A stretch of DNA of 64,000 nucleotides from Actinotalea solisilvae (GCF_016464425.1 NZ_JADDKQ010000002.1:124001-188000); one strand, 5' to 3'. Shown: positions 7,873 through 16,347, numbered from the stretch's first letter. Notes: a model not told the origin generated them from the letters alone. Translations and numbers: made by a program.

Positions 7873-9021
7873 TCAGCCCGGCAGCAGCCGCACCTCGCCC
7901 TCGTCGGGCCACCCGGGCTTGGCCCACCAGTGGTCGTACCGTCCGTAGGGCCGCGCCTCGCGCCCCGCGAGGAGCGCGACGAGCCCGCGCGCCTCCGCGG
8001 CGAGGCCCTCCCACGCGTCGTCGGGCAGCGGGTGGAAGGACGTCGCCTCGACGCCGCCGTCGACGGACCGCCACACCCCGGCGACCCGGCCGTCGACGAG
8101 CAGGGTCGGCAGCACGTCGCCGTTGGTCCGCACCACCGCCGCCCGGTACGCGGGCGGGACGACGCGCGGTCGGTCGAACGCGAGCAGCGTGCTGTCCCAC
8201 ATCGCCATGAGGCGTGGCGGCGCGGGCGTCCCGGCCGGCGGGCGGAGCCCGTCGGGGACGTCGTGGAGCACCGCGCCGTCCGGTCCCTCGAGCCGGACGA
8301 GGGCGTCCCCGAGCGCGGTCACCGCGTCCCGGACCCGGGGCCGCGGCACGAGCGTGAAGCGTGCGACGTCGGCGACCGACGCCGGGCCGAAGGCCTCGAG
8401 GCAGCGGACCACGAGGGTCGCCAGGGCGGCCGCGACGGCGCCGGCGTCCGCGGGTGCCGCCGGCAGCCCGGACGCGACGAACGCGGGCCGGGCGCCGAAC
8501 GACCAGGGCCCGCCGCTGGGCGCGTGCCGCAGCGGCGCGTAGCGCCGCAGCGCCCACCACACGTCCTCGGGCGGGCCGACCGCCGCCTCGACCCACGCGA
8601 CGAGGTCAGCCATCGGGCGGGGCCGGGCGGCGTGCGCGAGCAGGCCGGGCACGAGGGCGTCCGCCTGCTCGGCGGTGAGCCCGCTCCGCAGGGAGCGCGC
8701 GTGCGCGAGGCGCGCGTCCCGCAGGGTCGGCAGCAGCGCGGCGTGCAGCATCGCGTGGTCGTCGCGGTGGACGGCGTGGAGCGTGACCCGCAGGAGGGTC
8801 GCCTTGACGAGCGTGCCGTCGGCGAAGGCCGCGTCCACCGCGGCCGGGTCGAGGTCCGCGACGCGGTTCCACAGCGCGAGGTACGGCGACGCGGGGTGCT
8901 GCGCCTGGAGGGCGAGCACGCGACGCACCGCGTCGGGCACGGGGAGGCGCGCGCGGTCGAGCAGCAGCTGGCGCGCGAGCGTCGCGCGGTTGAGCTCGTC
9001 GTCGTCCAGCCTCACGCGCAC
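7873..9021 (-). CDS. Winged-helix DNA-binding domain protein (HTH_42, YcaQ-like)
   Basis: About 382 residues, matching the HTH_42 family (relatives: E. coli YcaQ and Streptomyces AlkX/AlkZ DNA glycosylases). Seen near the N-terminus: LNRATLARQLLLDRA and VRRVLALQAQHPASPYLALWNR, the family signature; later GDVLPTLLVDGRVAGVW near the C-terminus. Some relatives unhook interstrand DNA crosslinks using a QxQ-type motif; the AQH in the Q-A-Q-H segment here leaves that possible but unproven. Two GTG codons at 9021 and 9015 compete for the start; the long upstream extension of the frame is the shadow of the opposite gene. DNA repair is inference. Confidence 0.8.
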   Translation of the reverse strand: MRVRLDDDELNRATLARQLLLDRARLPVPDAVRRVLALQAQHPASPYLALWNRVADLDPAAVDAAFADGTLVKATLLRVTLHAVHRDDHAMLHAALLPTLRDARLAHARSLRSGLTAEQADALVPGLLAHAARPRPMADLVAWVEAAVGPPEDVWWALRRYAPLRHAPSGGPWSFGARPAFVASGLPAAPADAGAVAAALATLVVRCLEAFGPASVADVARFTLVPRPRVRDAVTALGDALVRLEGPDGAVLHDVPDGLRPPAGTPAPPRLMAMWDSTLLAFDRPRVVPPAYRAAVVRTNGDVLPTLLVDGRVAGVWRSVDGGVEATSFHPLPDDAWEGLAAEARGLVALLAGREARPYGRYDHWWAKPGWPDEGEVRLLPG

Positions 9022-9172
9022 CCGCCCACGGCGCCACTGTGCCCGACGGACCCGATGCCGACCAGGCCCGGCGCCGCCCGCCGCGCGCAGCCGCACCTCG
9101 ACGCCGTCGGGACGCGGTGGCACGCTCGAGGTGACCGGGCCGCTGCGCACGCGGCCGGGAGCGGAGGACGTC

Positions 9173-9625
9173 GTGGTCGGGCACGTGGCGACGGTCGAGA
9201 CCAGGGTCGCGGCGACGCGCGACGACGTGTGGCGCGTGCTGACGGCGCCGGGGTCCCGGCCCGAGATCATGTTCGGCGCCGAGACGGTCACCGACTGGCA
9301 GGTCGGGAGCCCGATCGCGTGGCGCGGAGAGTGGGAGGGCACGCCCTTCGAGGACCACGGCGAGGTGCTCGAGGTCGAGCCGGGGCGGCGCCTCGTCGTC
9401 ACGCACTACAGCCCGATGAGCGGGCAGCCGGACGTGCCCGAGAGCTACCACACCCTCACCTGGACGCTCGAGGACGACGGCGCGGACGCGTGCGTCGTCC
9501 GGCTCGAGCAGGACAACAACGCGAGCGCGGAGGAGGCCGAGCACTCGGCGGCGAACTGGTCGTCGATGCTCGACGGCCTGCGGACCGTCGCCGAGCGCGA
9601 GCGCCGGCGCGGCACGGCGGGCTGA
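9173..9625 (+). CDS. SRPBCC-family (AHSA1-like) protein
   Basis: A 150-residue START-like protein: ATRDDVWRVLTAPGSRPEI near residue 14, IAWRGEWEGTPFEDHGEVLE in the beta-sheet, and an NWSSMLDGLRTVAE C-terminal helix. It probably binds a small hydrophobic molecule; nothing identifies which. GTG at 9173 has GGAGG at 9163-9167, a rare clear Shine-Dalgarno here, which decides the start against the long frame running from 8675. Four bases separate it from the following acetyltransferase, so they are probably one transcript. Confidence 0.83.
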   Translation: MVGHVATVETRVAATRDDVWRVLTAPGSRPEIMFGAETVTDWQVGSPIAWRGEWEGTPFEDHGEVLEVEPGRRLVVTHYSPMSGQPDVPESYHTLTWTLEDDGADACVVRLEQDNNASAEEAEHSAANWSSMLDGLRTVAERERRRGTAG

Positions 9626-9629
9626 CGCG

Positions 9630-10247
9630 ATGACGCCCGACGCCCCGGGCCCGCGCGACCTGCACACGGAGCGGCTCGACCTCGTCGACTTCACGGCCGA
9701 CGACGTCGACCTGCTCGTCGAGCTCGACGCGGACCCGGCGGTCACGCACTTCATCACCGGCGGCCTCCCGACGAGCCGCGCGGAGGTGGTGCACGAGGTG
9801 CTGCCCGCGTTCCTCGCCTACCCCGAGCGGTTCGCGGCCGGCTACGGGTTCTGGAAGGCCGTCGAGCGCGCCACGGGCGAGTTCGTCGGCTGGTTCCACC
9901 TGCGGCCCGGCGAGGGGCACCCGGCCGACGAGCCCGAGCTCGGCTACCGGCTCCGGCGCAGCGCCTGGGGTCGCGGCCTCGCGACCGAGGGCTCGCGCGC
10001 GCTGGTCGACGCCGCCTTCGAGCGGATGGGCGCCCGGCGCGTCGTCGCGGAGACGATGGTGGTCCACGTCGCGTCGCGCCGCGTCCTGGAGAAGGCCGGC
10101 CTGCGGCGCGTGCGCACGTTCCACGCGGACTGGCCGTACCCGATCCCCGGCGACGACCAGGGCGACGTCGAGTACGCGCTGACCCGCGAGGAGTGGGCCG
10201 CGGCACGCGGGACCTCGATCCCTGGCGGGACCTCGCCGGTCGCGTGA
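9630..10247 (+). CDS. GNAT acetyltransferase, RimJ/RimL type
   Basis: A 205-residue GCN5-related N-acetyltransferase. It shows the family order: TERLDLVDFTADDVDLLVEL at the start, a substrate loop with FWKAVERATGEFVGWFHLRP, the acetyl-CoA pyrophosphate loop RLRRSAWGRGLATEGSRAL (about 105-125), and VASRRVLEKAGLRRV. It resembles the RimJ/RimL group that acetylates protein N-termini, but these families also modify antibiotics and small molecules, so the substrate is open. Start ATG at 9630 follows the SRPBCC stop by four bases. Confidence 0.88.
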   Translation: MTPDAPGPRDLHTERLDLVDFTADDVDLLVELDADPAVTHFITGGLPTSRAEVVHEVLPAFLAYPERFAAGYGFWKAVERATGEFVGWFHLRPGEGHPADEPELGYRLRRSAWGRGLATEGSRALVDAAFERMGARRVVAETMVVHVASRRVLEKAGLRRVRTFHADWPYPIPGDDQGDVEYALTREEWAAARGTSIPGGTSPVA

Positions 10248-10251
10248 GGAT
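10246..10251 (+). promoter_or_regulatory. -10 element, leaderless geometry
   Basis: GAGGAT overlaps the end of the upstream gene and lies six bases before the ATG at 10258. Confidence 0.45.
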
Positions 10252-10257
10252 GCCCCC

Positions 10258-10908
10258 ATGCGCCTGGTCAAGCACGTCCACTCCTGCGTCGCCCTCGAGC
10301 ACGACGGCCGCCGCCTCGTCGTCGACCCCGGGAGCTTCGGCTCCCAGGACGTGCTCACCGGCGCGCACGGCCTGCTCGTGACCCACGGCCACGTCGACCA
10401 CCTCGACGTCGACGCGGTGCGCGCCGCGCTCGCGGACGACCCGGTGCTCGAGCTCCGCACCACCGCGCAGGTCGCCGACGCGCTCGGCGTGCCCGACCAG
10501 GTGCACGTCGTCGGGCCGGGCGACTCCTTCACGACCGCGGGCTTCGACGTGCGGGTGCTCGGCGAGCACCACGCCCCCATCCACCCCGAGGTCACCGCGC
10601 CCGCCAACGTCGGGTTCCTCGTCACCGCCGGCGGCACGTCGGTGTTCCACCCGGGCGACGCGCTCACGGTCCCCGACGTGCCCGTCGACGTCCTGCTCGT
10701 CCCCGTCTTCGGCCCGTGGACGCGCATGGCCGACCTCGTCGACTGGATCCGCGCCGTCCACCCCGACCGGGCGATCGCGATCCACGACGCAGGCGTGAGC
10801 GACGGCGTCGGCCAGGCGATGGTGACGAACTTCCTCGGTGACAAGGGCCCGGGGACAGGCGTGCCGTTCGTGCGCGTGCCGCCGGGGACCGTGGTGCCGC
10901 TCCCCTGA
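10258..10908 (+). CDS. Metallo-beta-lactamase-fold hydrolase (UlaG-like)
   Basis: A 216-residue metal-dependent hydrolase of the UlaG/YtnP-like branch of the MBL superfamily. The metal-binding motif THGHVDHLD (His-x-His-x-Asp-His) is intact near residue 42, with VFHPGDALT supplying the bridging aspartate region and IHDAGVSD near the end supplying a late histidine. UlaG itself is an ascorbate-6-phosphate lactonase, but this subgroup is broad and the substrate cannot be told. No signal peptide. It converges on a PIG-L gene with stops nine bases apart. Confidence 0.87.
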   Translation: MRLVKHVHSCVALEHDGRRLVVDPGSFGSQDVLTGAHGLLVTHGHVDHLDVDAVRAALADDPVLELRTTAQVADALGVPDQVHVVGPGDSFTTAGFDVRVLGEHHAPIHPEVTAPANVGFLVTAGGTSVFHPGDALTVPDVPVDVLLVPVFGPWTRMADLVDWIRAVHPDRAIAIHDAGVSDGVGQAMVTNFLGDKGPGTGVPFVRVPPGTVVPLP

Positions 10909-10918
10909 CGCGCGTCAG
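10905..10918. other. Palindrome containing both convergent stop codons
   Basis: CTGACGCGCGTCAG is perfectly self-complementary. It contains the TGA of the MBL gene on the plus strand and the TGA of the PIG-L gene on the minus strand. It may fold in either transcript, but there is no loop and no T tract. Confidence 0.5.
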
Positions 10919-11685
10919 CCCTCGTCGCCCTCCCCGAGGGGCGGGCGCGCCTGGAGGTCCCACACGCGGAAGACGACGCCGTTGGCCGTGCCGAGCAGGC
11001 GTCCCTGCATGCCCGTGACGCCCTCGACGAGCACGCGCGCCGGCGGGTGGCCCTCGATCGACGCGAGGTAGGCGCCGTGCGCCTCGAGCGACCGCACCGC
11101 CGCCTGCACCGGCTCGCCCGTGACGTCGACGCCGTGCGTCGGCCGGGTGTCGCCGGACGAGAGGACCCACCGGGGCGACCACGGCTCGAGCCCCTCGTCG
11201 AGCAGCTCGCGGAACACCCAGCGGTTGCCCGCGTCGCGCACCGCGTCGAGCGCCGCGAGGCCCGCGACGCGGTGGTCGGCCTGGTTGAGCCCCGCGACGA
11301 ACTCGACGTCCCACGCGGTGACCACGACGGCGTCGGGGCGCGTGCGCCGGATCGCGCGCGCGATGTCCCGCCGCAGGTCGAGCGAGTAGACGAGCATCCC
11401 GTCCGGGTGCGCGAGGATCTCGATGTCGGTGACGCCGACCTCGCGGCCCGCGGCCAGCTGCTCGCCGTGGCGCAGCCGGGCCGCGTCCTCGGGCTCCGTC
11501 CCGTCCATCCCGGCCTCGCCGCGCGTGAGCAGGAGGTAGGAGACGTCGACGCCGCGCGACGTCCACACGGCGACCGCGGCCGAGGCGCCGTACTCGACGT
11601 CGTCGGGGTGGGCGACGACGCACAGGACGCGGCGGAAGGCGTCGTCGGGCAGCCGGGGCAGGGTCTCGCCGGGTCGTTGCGCCAT
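10915..11685 (-). CDS. PIG-L family zinc deacetylase
   Basis: A 256-residue LmbE/PIG-L deacetylase. The zinc site AHPDDVEYG (residues about 25-33) and the later QADHRVAGLAALDAV supplying the third ligand are present. Members remove acetyl groups from N-acetylglucosamine-type sugars, including MshB and Mca of mycothiol metabolism, but sequence alone does not place this protein in that pathway. The ATG at 11685 is preceded by GGACCTC-spaced GGAGGACC, a good ribosome-binding site, so it is not leaderless. It is transcribed alone. Confidence 0.88.
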   Translation of the reverse strand: MAQRPGETLPRLPDDAFRRVLCVVAHPDDVEYGASAAVAVWTSRGVDVSYLLLTRGEAGMDGTEPEDAARLRHGEQLAAGREVGVTDIEILAHPDGMLVYSLDLRRDIARAIRRTRPDAVVVTAWDVEFVAGLNQADHRVAGLAALDAVRDAGNRWVFRELLDEGLEPWSPRWVLSSGDTRPTHGVDVTGEPVQAAVRSLEAHGAYLASIEGHPPARVLVEGVTGMQGRLLGTANGVVFRVWDLQARPPLGEGDEG

Positions 11686-11804
11686 GAGGTCCTCCAGAGC
11701 GGGCGGGGGTGCCGCGCGGGCGCCGGTGCCCGTGACGCGAGCGTAGCGAGGCCGCCGCGGTGCGCCCTGGGTGAACGCCGGGGTCGGGACGCCCGCGGCG
11801 GGGT

Positions 11805-11810
11805 TCTCAT
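11805..11810 (+). promoter_or_regulatory. Weak -10-like hexamer with leaderless spacing
   Basis: TCTCAT lies six bases before the ATG at 11817. It departs from the usual A in position two, so it is weaker than the others. Confidence 0.3.
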
Positions 11811-11816
11811 GGGGCG

Positions 11817-12782
11817 ATGAGCCTCTCCCCCGACCACGCCGAGCGCGACGAGCCGGCCGGTCGCGACCGCGACGCGCTCGACGCCTACTCCTCGGCCGTC
11901 GTCCGCGTCGCCGAGCGCGTCCTCCCGGCGGTCGCGAGCCTGCTCGTCCGGACCCCGCTGGGCGCCGGCAGCGGCAGCGCGAGCGTCGTGACGACCGACG
12001 GCTACCTGCTCACGAGCGCGCACGTCGTCGAGGGCGCGGACCACGCCACCGCGACGTTCGGCGACGGCACCGAGACGCGGGCCGACGTCGTCGGCCGGGA
12101 CGCGCTGAGCGACCTCGCCGTCCTGCTCGCGCGCGACGACGTCCCCCCGCCGGTCGAGCTCGGCGACGCGGCACGCCTGCGCGTCGGGCAGCTCGTCGTC
12201 GCGCTCGGCAACCCGCTCGGCCTCGCGGGCAGCGTCACGGCCGGCATCGTCTCCGCACTGGGGCGGTCGCTCCCCACGCGCGCCGGACGCGTCGTCGACG
12301 AGGTGATCCAGACCGACGCGGCCCTCAACCCCGGCAACAGCGGCGGCGTGCTCGCGGACAGCACCGGCCGGATGGTCGGGGTCAACACCGCCGTCGCGGG
12401 CATCGGGGTGGGCCTCGCGGTGCCCGTGAACGCGACGACGCAGGAGATCGTCGACACGCTCATGACGCACGGGCGCGTGCGGCGCGCCTGGCTGGGCATC
12501 GTCGGCGCGCAGGCGCCGCTCCCGCCCGACCTCGCCGCGCGCCTGGGGCGCCGGCACGGCCTGCGCGTCTCCGCCGTCGTGCCCGGGAGCCCGGCCGCGC
12601 TGGCGGGGCTGCGCCGCGGCGACGTCGTCGTCGCGGTCGACGGCGGCTCCGTCGCGACGAGCACCGCGGTCCAGCGGCTCATGGTCGAGGGCGCGATCGG
12701 GCGGCGGCTCGAGGTCACGGTGTGGCGCAACGGCGCGCTCGTCGACGTCGTCGCCGAGCCGCGCGAGCTCACGGACGCCTGA
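11817..12782 (+). CDS. HtrA/DegP-like serine protease with PDZ domain
   Basis: A 321-residue S1C protease. The catalytic triad is complete: His69 in LLTSAHVVEG, Asp99 in LSDLAVL, and Ser175 in NPGNSGGVL; a PDZ domain occupies about 225-310. Unlike typical actinobacterial HtrA/PepD proteins it has no N-terminal membrane anchor or signal peptide: the first 50 residues are hydrophilic. It may therefore act in the cytosol, or the true start could lie elsewhere, although no hydrophobic segment is encoded just upstream. A strong hairpin follows the stop. Confidence 0.9.
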   Translation: MSLSPDHAERDEPAGRDRDALDAYSSAVVRVAERVLPAVASLLVRTPLGAGSGSASVVTTDGYLLTSAHVVEGADHATATFGDGTETRADVVGRDALSDLAVLLARDDVPPPVELGDAARLRVGQLVVALGNPLGLAGSVTAGIVSALGRSLPTRAGRVVDEVIQTDAALNPGNSGGVLADSTGRMVGVNTAVAGIGVGLAVPVNATTQEIVDTLMTHGRVRRAWLGIVGAQAPLPPDLAARLGRRHGLRVSAVVPGSPAALAGLRRGDVVVAVDGGSVATSTAVQRLMVEGAIGRRLEVTVWRNGALVDVVAEPRELTDA

Positions 12783-12789
12783 CCGGCGC

Positions 12790-12822
12790 GACGTGCCCGC
12801 ACGCGGTCCGTGCGGGCACGTC
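12790..12822 (+). terminator. Hairpin terminator after the HtrA-like gene
   Basis: GACGTGCCCGCAC (12790-12802) and GTGCGGGCACGTC (12810-12822) form a perfect 13-bp stem with a 7-base loop, eight bases after the stop codon. No T tract follows, as is common in high-G+C actinobacteria. Confidence 0.75.
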
Positions 12823-12892
12823 GTGCGCGGGGTGGACCGGCGCGCCCGACGCGTCACCCGCACGTAGGACCCGGATCCCGGTCCCGATCTCC

Positions 12893-12898
12893 TAGGCT
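12893..12898 (+). promoter_or_regulatory. -10 element, near-leaderless spacing
   Basis: TAGGCT, eight bases before the GTG at 12907, with no Shine-Dalgarno sequence. Confidence 0.5.
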
Positions 12899-12906
12899 CA
12901 CCTCCC

Positions 12907-13986
12907 GTGACCACACGACCGACCGAGTCGGCCCGCATCAACCACTACTCCGAGAGCGTCCACTCCGTGCAGGGCCACGGGGTGCACACCGCGTTCACGG
13001 ACCTCGTCGCAGCGCAGCGACGGCTCGGCCACCACGTGGGCGTCAACGAGGACTGGCGCGACGGGGTGCTGCACGTCCACACCGTCGGGCCCTCGAGCCT
13101 CGGGCGGATGCTGCGCCACCGCGGGCTGCGCGTCGTCTCCGCGCACGTGACGCCCGGCTCGCTGCGCGGCAGCCTCAACGGGGTGCGGCTCTACGGCGGC
13201 GTCTTCACCGCGTACCTGCGCAAGCTCTACGACGTCGCCGACGTCGTCATCGCCGTGAGCGACGCCGCGGCGGCCGAGGTCCGCGACATGGGCGTGAGCA
13301 CGCCCGTCGTCGTCGTGCCGAACGCCGTGGTCACCCAGACGTTCCGCCCGACCGCCGAGGGCAGGGCGTCGGCGCGCGCCGACCTCGGCCTGGCCGCGGA
13401 CGACTTCGCCGTGCTGAGCGTGGGCCAGCTCCAGCCGCGCAAGGGCGTCGAGGAGTTCGTCGAGTGCGCTCGGCGCATGCCCGACGTGCGCTTCATCTGG
13501 CTCGGCGACTGCCTCTTCGGCGCGCTCTCGGACGGCCGCGCGCGCATGCGCCGCGTCGTCGCCGAGGCCCCGCCCAACGTCCTCTTCGCCGGCCAGAAGA
13601 CGCGCGAGGAGGTCGCGCGGCACTGCTGGGCGTCCGACGCGTTCTTCTTCCCGTCCCGGCACGAGACCTTCGGCATGGCGCCGGTCGAGGCCGCGTTCGC
13701 CGGGCTGCCGCTCGTGATGCGCGACCTGCCCGTGTTCACGGGCGTCTTCGGGTCCGACCAGGCCTTCCTCGGCGCGCCCGACGTCGACGGCTTCGTCGCC
13801 CACCTCGCCGCCCTGCGGGACGACCCGGCGCTCCGGCGGTCGGCGGCACGCCGCGCGGAGGCCGCCGTCGGCCGGTACGCGGGCGAGGCGATCGCCGAGC
13901 GCATGGTCGACCTCTACGACCACTGGACCGCGCACACGTCGCGCCGGCCGGTCCGCGTGCTGCTGCGCGAGGCCGTCCGGGGCTGA
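12907..13986 (+). CDS. GT4-family glycosyltransferase
   Basis: A 359-residue GT-B glycosyltransferase of family 4. The N-terminal INHYSESVHSVQGHGVHTAF segment holds the glycine-rich acceptor loop; the C-terminal half has VLSVGQLQPRKGVEEFVECA and the donor-binding FFFPSRHETFGMAPVEAAFAG, shown here as SRHETFGMAPVEA with the conserved E-x7-E spacing. The subgroup includes glucosyltransferases that build glycolipids on the cytoplasmic face of the membrane, so a membrane-lipid acceptor is plausible but inferred. No transmembrane segment. It is followed eight bases later by rlmC. Confidence 0.88.
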   Translation: MTTRPTESARINHYSESVHSVQGHGVHTAFTDLVAAQRRLGHHVGVNEDWRDGVLHVHTVGPSSLGRMLRHRGLRVVSAHVTPGSLRGSLNGVRLYGGVFTAYLRKLYDVADVVIAVSDAAAAEVRDMGVSTPVVVVPNAVVTQTFRPTAEGRASARADLGLAADDFAVLSVGQLQPRKGVEEFVECARRMPDVRFIWLGDCLFGALSDGRARMRRVVAEAPPNVLFAGQKTREEVARHCWASDAFFFPSRHETFGMAPVEAAFAGLPLVMRDLPVFTGVFGSDQAFLGAPDVDGFVAHLAALRDDPALRRSAARRAEAAVGRYAGEAIAERMVDLYDHWTAHTSRRPVRVLLREAVRG

Positions 13987-13994
13987 GCCCGCCC

Positions 13995-15146
13995 ATGCGG
14001 TGCGACTACTTCGACGCGACCGTCTGCCGCTCGTGCGCCCTCATGGGGCAGCCGTACGAGGAGCAGCTCGCGGGCAAGGAGGCGCACTGCCGGCACCTGC
14101 TCGCCGAGCACCCGGCGCTCGCGTGGCTGCCGCCCGTGCGCAGCCCCGAGTCGGGGTTCCGGAACAAGGCCAAGATGGTCGTCGGCGGGACCGCGGACGC
14201 GCCGGCGGTCGGCATCCTCGACGCGACCGGACACGTCGTCGACCTGCGTCGCTGCGGGCTGCACACGCCCGCGATCCGCGCCGCGCTCCCCCGGCTGGCC
14301 GCGTTCGTGACCACGGCGCGCCTCGCGCCCTACGACGTCGCGTCGCGCCGCGGCGAGCTCAAGTACCTGCTCGTCACCGAGTCGCCCGACGGCGAGCTCA
14401 TGGTGCGGTTCGTCTGCCGGTCCACCGAGCCGCTCGCCCGGCTGCGCAAGCACCTGCCGGCCCTGCTGGCCGAGGTGCCCGCGCTCCGCGTGGCGTCGCT
14501 CAACGTCCAGCCCGAGCACAAGGCGGTGCTCGAGGGCGACCGCGAGATCCCGCTGACGGCGCAGGAGTCCCTGCCCATGCGGCTGGACGACGTCGTCCTG
14601 CACCTGCGGCCGCAGAGCTTCTTCCAGACCAACACGACCGTCGCGCGCGCCGTGTACCGGCAGGCGCGGGAGTGGGTCGACGAGCTCGCGCCCCGGACGC
14701 TGTGGGACCTGTACTGCGGCGTCGGGGGCTTCGCGCTGCACTGCGCGGCTCCCGGGCGCGACGTCGTCGGCATCGAGACGAGCGTCGAGGCGGTCGCGAG
14801 CGCCGAGCAGAGCCGCGCGGAGGCCGGGCTCGCGGGCGTCCGGTTCGAGGCCGCGGACGCCACGGCGTTCGCGCTCGCGCACCCCGACGGCCCCGGCCTC
14901 GTCGTCGTCAACCCGCCGCGGCGCGGCATCGGTGCGGACCTGGCGGGCTGGCTCGAGGCGTCGACCGTGCAGCACGTCCTCTACTCGAGCTGCAACGCCG
15001 AGTCCCTCGCGCGCGACCTGCGCGCCATGCCGTCGCTCGTGCCCGTGCGCGGGCGCGTGCTCGACATGTTCCCCCAGACGACGCACTACGAGGTCGTGGT
15101 CCTGCTGCGCCGCGTGTCGGCGGCGGGCTCTACCGTGGCGGCGTGA
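13995..15146 (+). CDS. rlmC: 23S rRNA (uracil-C5)-methyltransferase RlmC
   Basis: A 383-residue SAM-dependent RNA methyltransferase of the TrmA/RlmC/RlmD family. The N-terminal cysteines CDYFDATVCRSC plus a fourth in LRRCGLH form the [4Fe-4S] site and begin directly at residue 3, without the TRAM domain of RlmD, which favours RlmC. The SAM site LYCGVGGFALH, the NPPRRG motif and the catalytic cysteine in YSSCNAESLARDL are all present. RlmC makes m5U747 in E. coli 23S rRNA; the exact base in this organism is inferred. A one-base shift of frame (GTGA overlap) couples it to the next gene. Confidence 0.88.
   Translation: MRCDYFDATVCRSCALMGQPYEEQLAGKEAHCRHLLAEHPALAWLPPVRSPESGFRNKAKMVVGGTADAPAVGILDATGHVVDLRRCGLHTPAIRAALPRLAAFVTTARLAPYDVASRRGELKYLLVTESPDGELMVRFVCRSTEPLARLRKHLPALLAEVPALRVASLNVQPEHKAVLEGDREIPLTAQESLPMRLDDVVLHLRPQSFFQTNTTVARAVYRQAREWVDELAPRTLWDLYCGVGGFALHCAAPGRDVVGIETSVEAVASAEQSRAEAGLAGVRFEAADATAFALAHPDGPGLVVVNPPRRGIGADLAGWLEASTVQHVLYSSCNAESLARDLRAMPSLVPVRGRVLDMFPQTTHYEVVVLLRRVSAAGSTVAA
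15131..15136 (+). promoter_or_regulatory. -10 element, leaderless geometry, inside rlmC
   Basis: TACCGT lies inside the last codons of rlmC, six bases before the GTG at 15143, so the DUF1905 gene may have its own leaderless promoter as well as readthrough. Confidence 0.5.
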
Positions 15147-15475
15147 GCGACCAGGCCCCGGGCGGCCCCACCGTGACCTTCGAGTTCGACGCGCCGCTGT
15201 GGCTCTGGTCGGCGCGCCAGGCCGACAGCTGGACCTTCGTGAGCCTGCCGACGGACGTGGCCGACGAGATCGCCGACGTCGCCGGCCCCGTCGAGCGCGG
15301 CTTCGGCTCGGTGCGCGTCGAGGTGCTCGTCGGGACGACGACGTGGCGGACGTCGATCTTCCCCAGCAGCTCGTCCGGGACCTACGTGCTCCCCGTGAAG
15401 AAGGCCGTCCGCAAGGCCGAGGGCGTCGAGGCGGGAGACACCGCGCACGTGACGCTGACGCTGGTCGACCTCTGA
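15143..15475 (+). CDS. DUF1905 protein
   Basis: A 110-residue protein of the DUF1905 family, recognisable from WSARQADSWTFVSLPTDVADEI at residues about 22-43 (quoted in part: DSWTFVSLPTDVADEI), GFGSVRVEV, TTWRTSIFPSSSSGTYVLPV, and the closing VEAGDTAHVTLTL. The family folds as a small beta-barrel; no function is established. Start is the GTG overlapping the rlmC stop as GTGA. Confidence 0.87.
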   Translation: MSDQAPGGPTVTFEFDAPLWLWSARQADSWTFVSLPTDVADEIADVAGPVERGFGSVRVEVLVGTTTWRTSIFPSSSSGTYVLPVKKAVRKAEGVEAGDTAHVTLTLVDL

Positions 15476-15510
15476 GAGGACCGCCGCCTCGACCGCGGTG
15501 CCGTCGCGGC

Positions 15511-15516
15511 TAGCAT
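15511..15516 (+). promoter_or_regulatory. -10 element, leaderless geometry
   Basis: TAGCAT, six bases before the GTG at 15523. Confidence 0.55.
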
Positions 15517-15522
15517 GCCGTC

Positions 15523-16287
15523 GTGGTCAGACCGACTGCCGCCCAGCGACCCGCCGGCCGCCGTGGCCTCGCCCTGGTCGGCGTGGCCGGCGCCCTCCTG
15601 TCCGCGGTCGGGGACGTCCTCATCCTCGGCCGGCCCAGCTCCGGCCGGGACTTCGACCGCGCCGCCGGTCGCGTCCCTCCGCACATCGACGCCGACGGCA
15701 CGTGGCGGTCCTTGTGGAACGGGGCCGCCCTCCCTGTGCGTCGCATCCATACCGGGACGCTCGCCGGCTACGTCGGCATAGGCCTGCTGCAGTGGCGAGC
15801 TCTGCGGGGCCTCAGCCGAACGCTCCCCGCCGGACGTGAGCGTCGGATCGCCGAGGTGTCGGCGACCGTGTTCGCGGTCGCGGGCGTCCTCACCCACCAG
15901 TGCTGCGCCACGGTGATCCTGGCGTACAAGAAGGCGATGGACGAGGCCCTCGGGTCCGCCGACGACGTCCGCCGTGCGCCACGCTCCGTCACCCCGCTGC
16001 TGGCGATCAGCACCGCTGCGACGTTGGGCGCGCTCGCCGCCTACAGCGCCAGTCTGACGGTGGCCGCGCTGCGCCGCCGCGACTCCGCCGTCGCGTGGCA
16101 GTCGGTCGTGACGCCCCTGCCGCCGGTGATGGCGACGTTGCTGGGCTTCGGCGCTCTCCCGGCTCCGGTCGGCGGGTTCGCCCGTCCTGCGTCCATCAAC
16201 ATCGGCCTGGTGACGTACTTCGCCGTCACCGCCGCGTCGGGTCGGCGTCGGCGCGATCGACGCGCGGCGGGACCGACGGTCCCCTGA
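15523..16287 (+). CDS. Unrecognised polytopic membrane protein
   Basis: A 254-residue protein with about five to six hydrophobic segments (for example LALVGVAGALLSAVGDVLIL at 15-34, VSATVFAVAGVLTHQCCATV, LLAISTAATLGALAAYSASL). The region between the first two segments is hydrophilic (residues 36-75). I do not recognise a characterised family. Codon use is slightly unlike its neighbours: AGA, ATA, CGA and TTG codons appear, and third positions are less strictly G/C, which may indicate recent transfer or a weakly expressed gene. It lies between DUF1905 and a GNAT gene, both in the same direction but with their own promoters. Confidence 0.75.
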   Translation: MVRPTAAQRPAGRRGLALVGVAGALLSAVGDVLILGRPSSGRDFDRAAGRVPPHIDADGTWRSLWNGAALPVRRIHTGTLAGYVGIGLLQWRALRGLSRTLPAGRERRIAEVSATVFAVAGVLTHQCCATVILAYKKAMDEALGSADDVRRAPRSVTPLLAISTAATLGALAAYSASLTVAALRRRDSAVAWQSVVTPLPPVMATLLGFGALPAPVGGFARPASINIGLVTYFAVTAASGRRRRDRRAAGPTVP

Positions 16288-16347
16288 GGTCGATCTGGCG
16301 AACCCGGCTCGACGCACGCGCACGTGCCGACGGGCGGTCGTCGCCCT

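Noticed and set aside
9456..12941. A 1161-codon minus-strand open frame
   Set aside because: Antisense shadow of the GNAT, MBL and HtrA-like genes, which have clear motifs.
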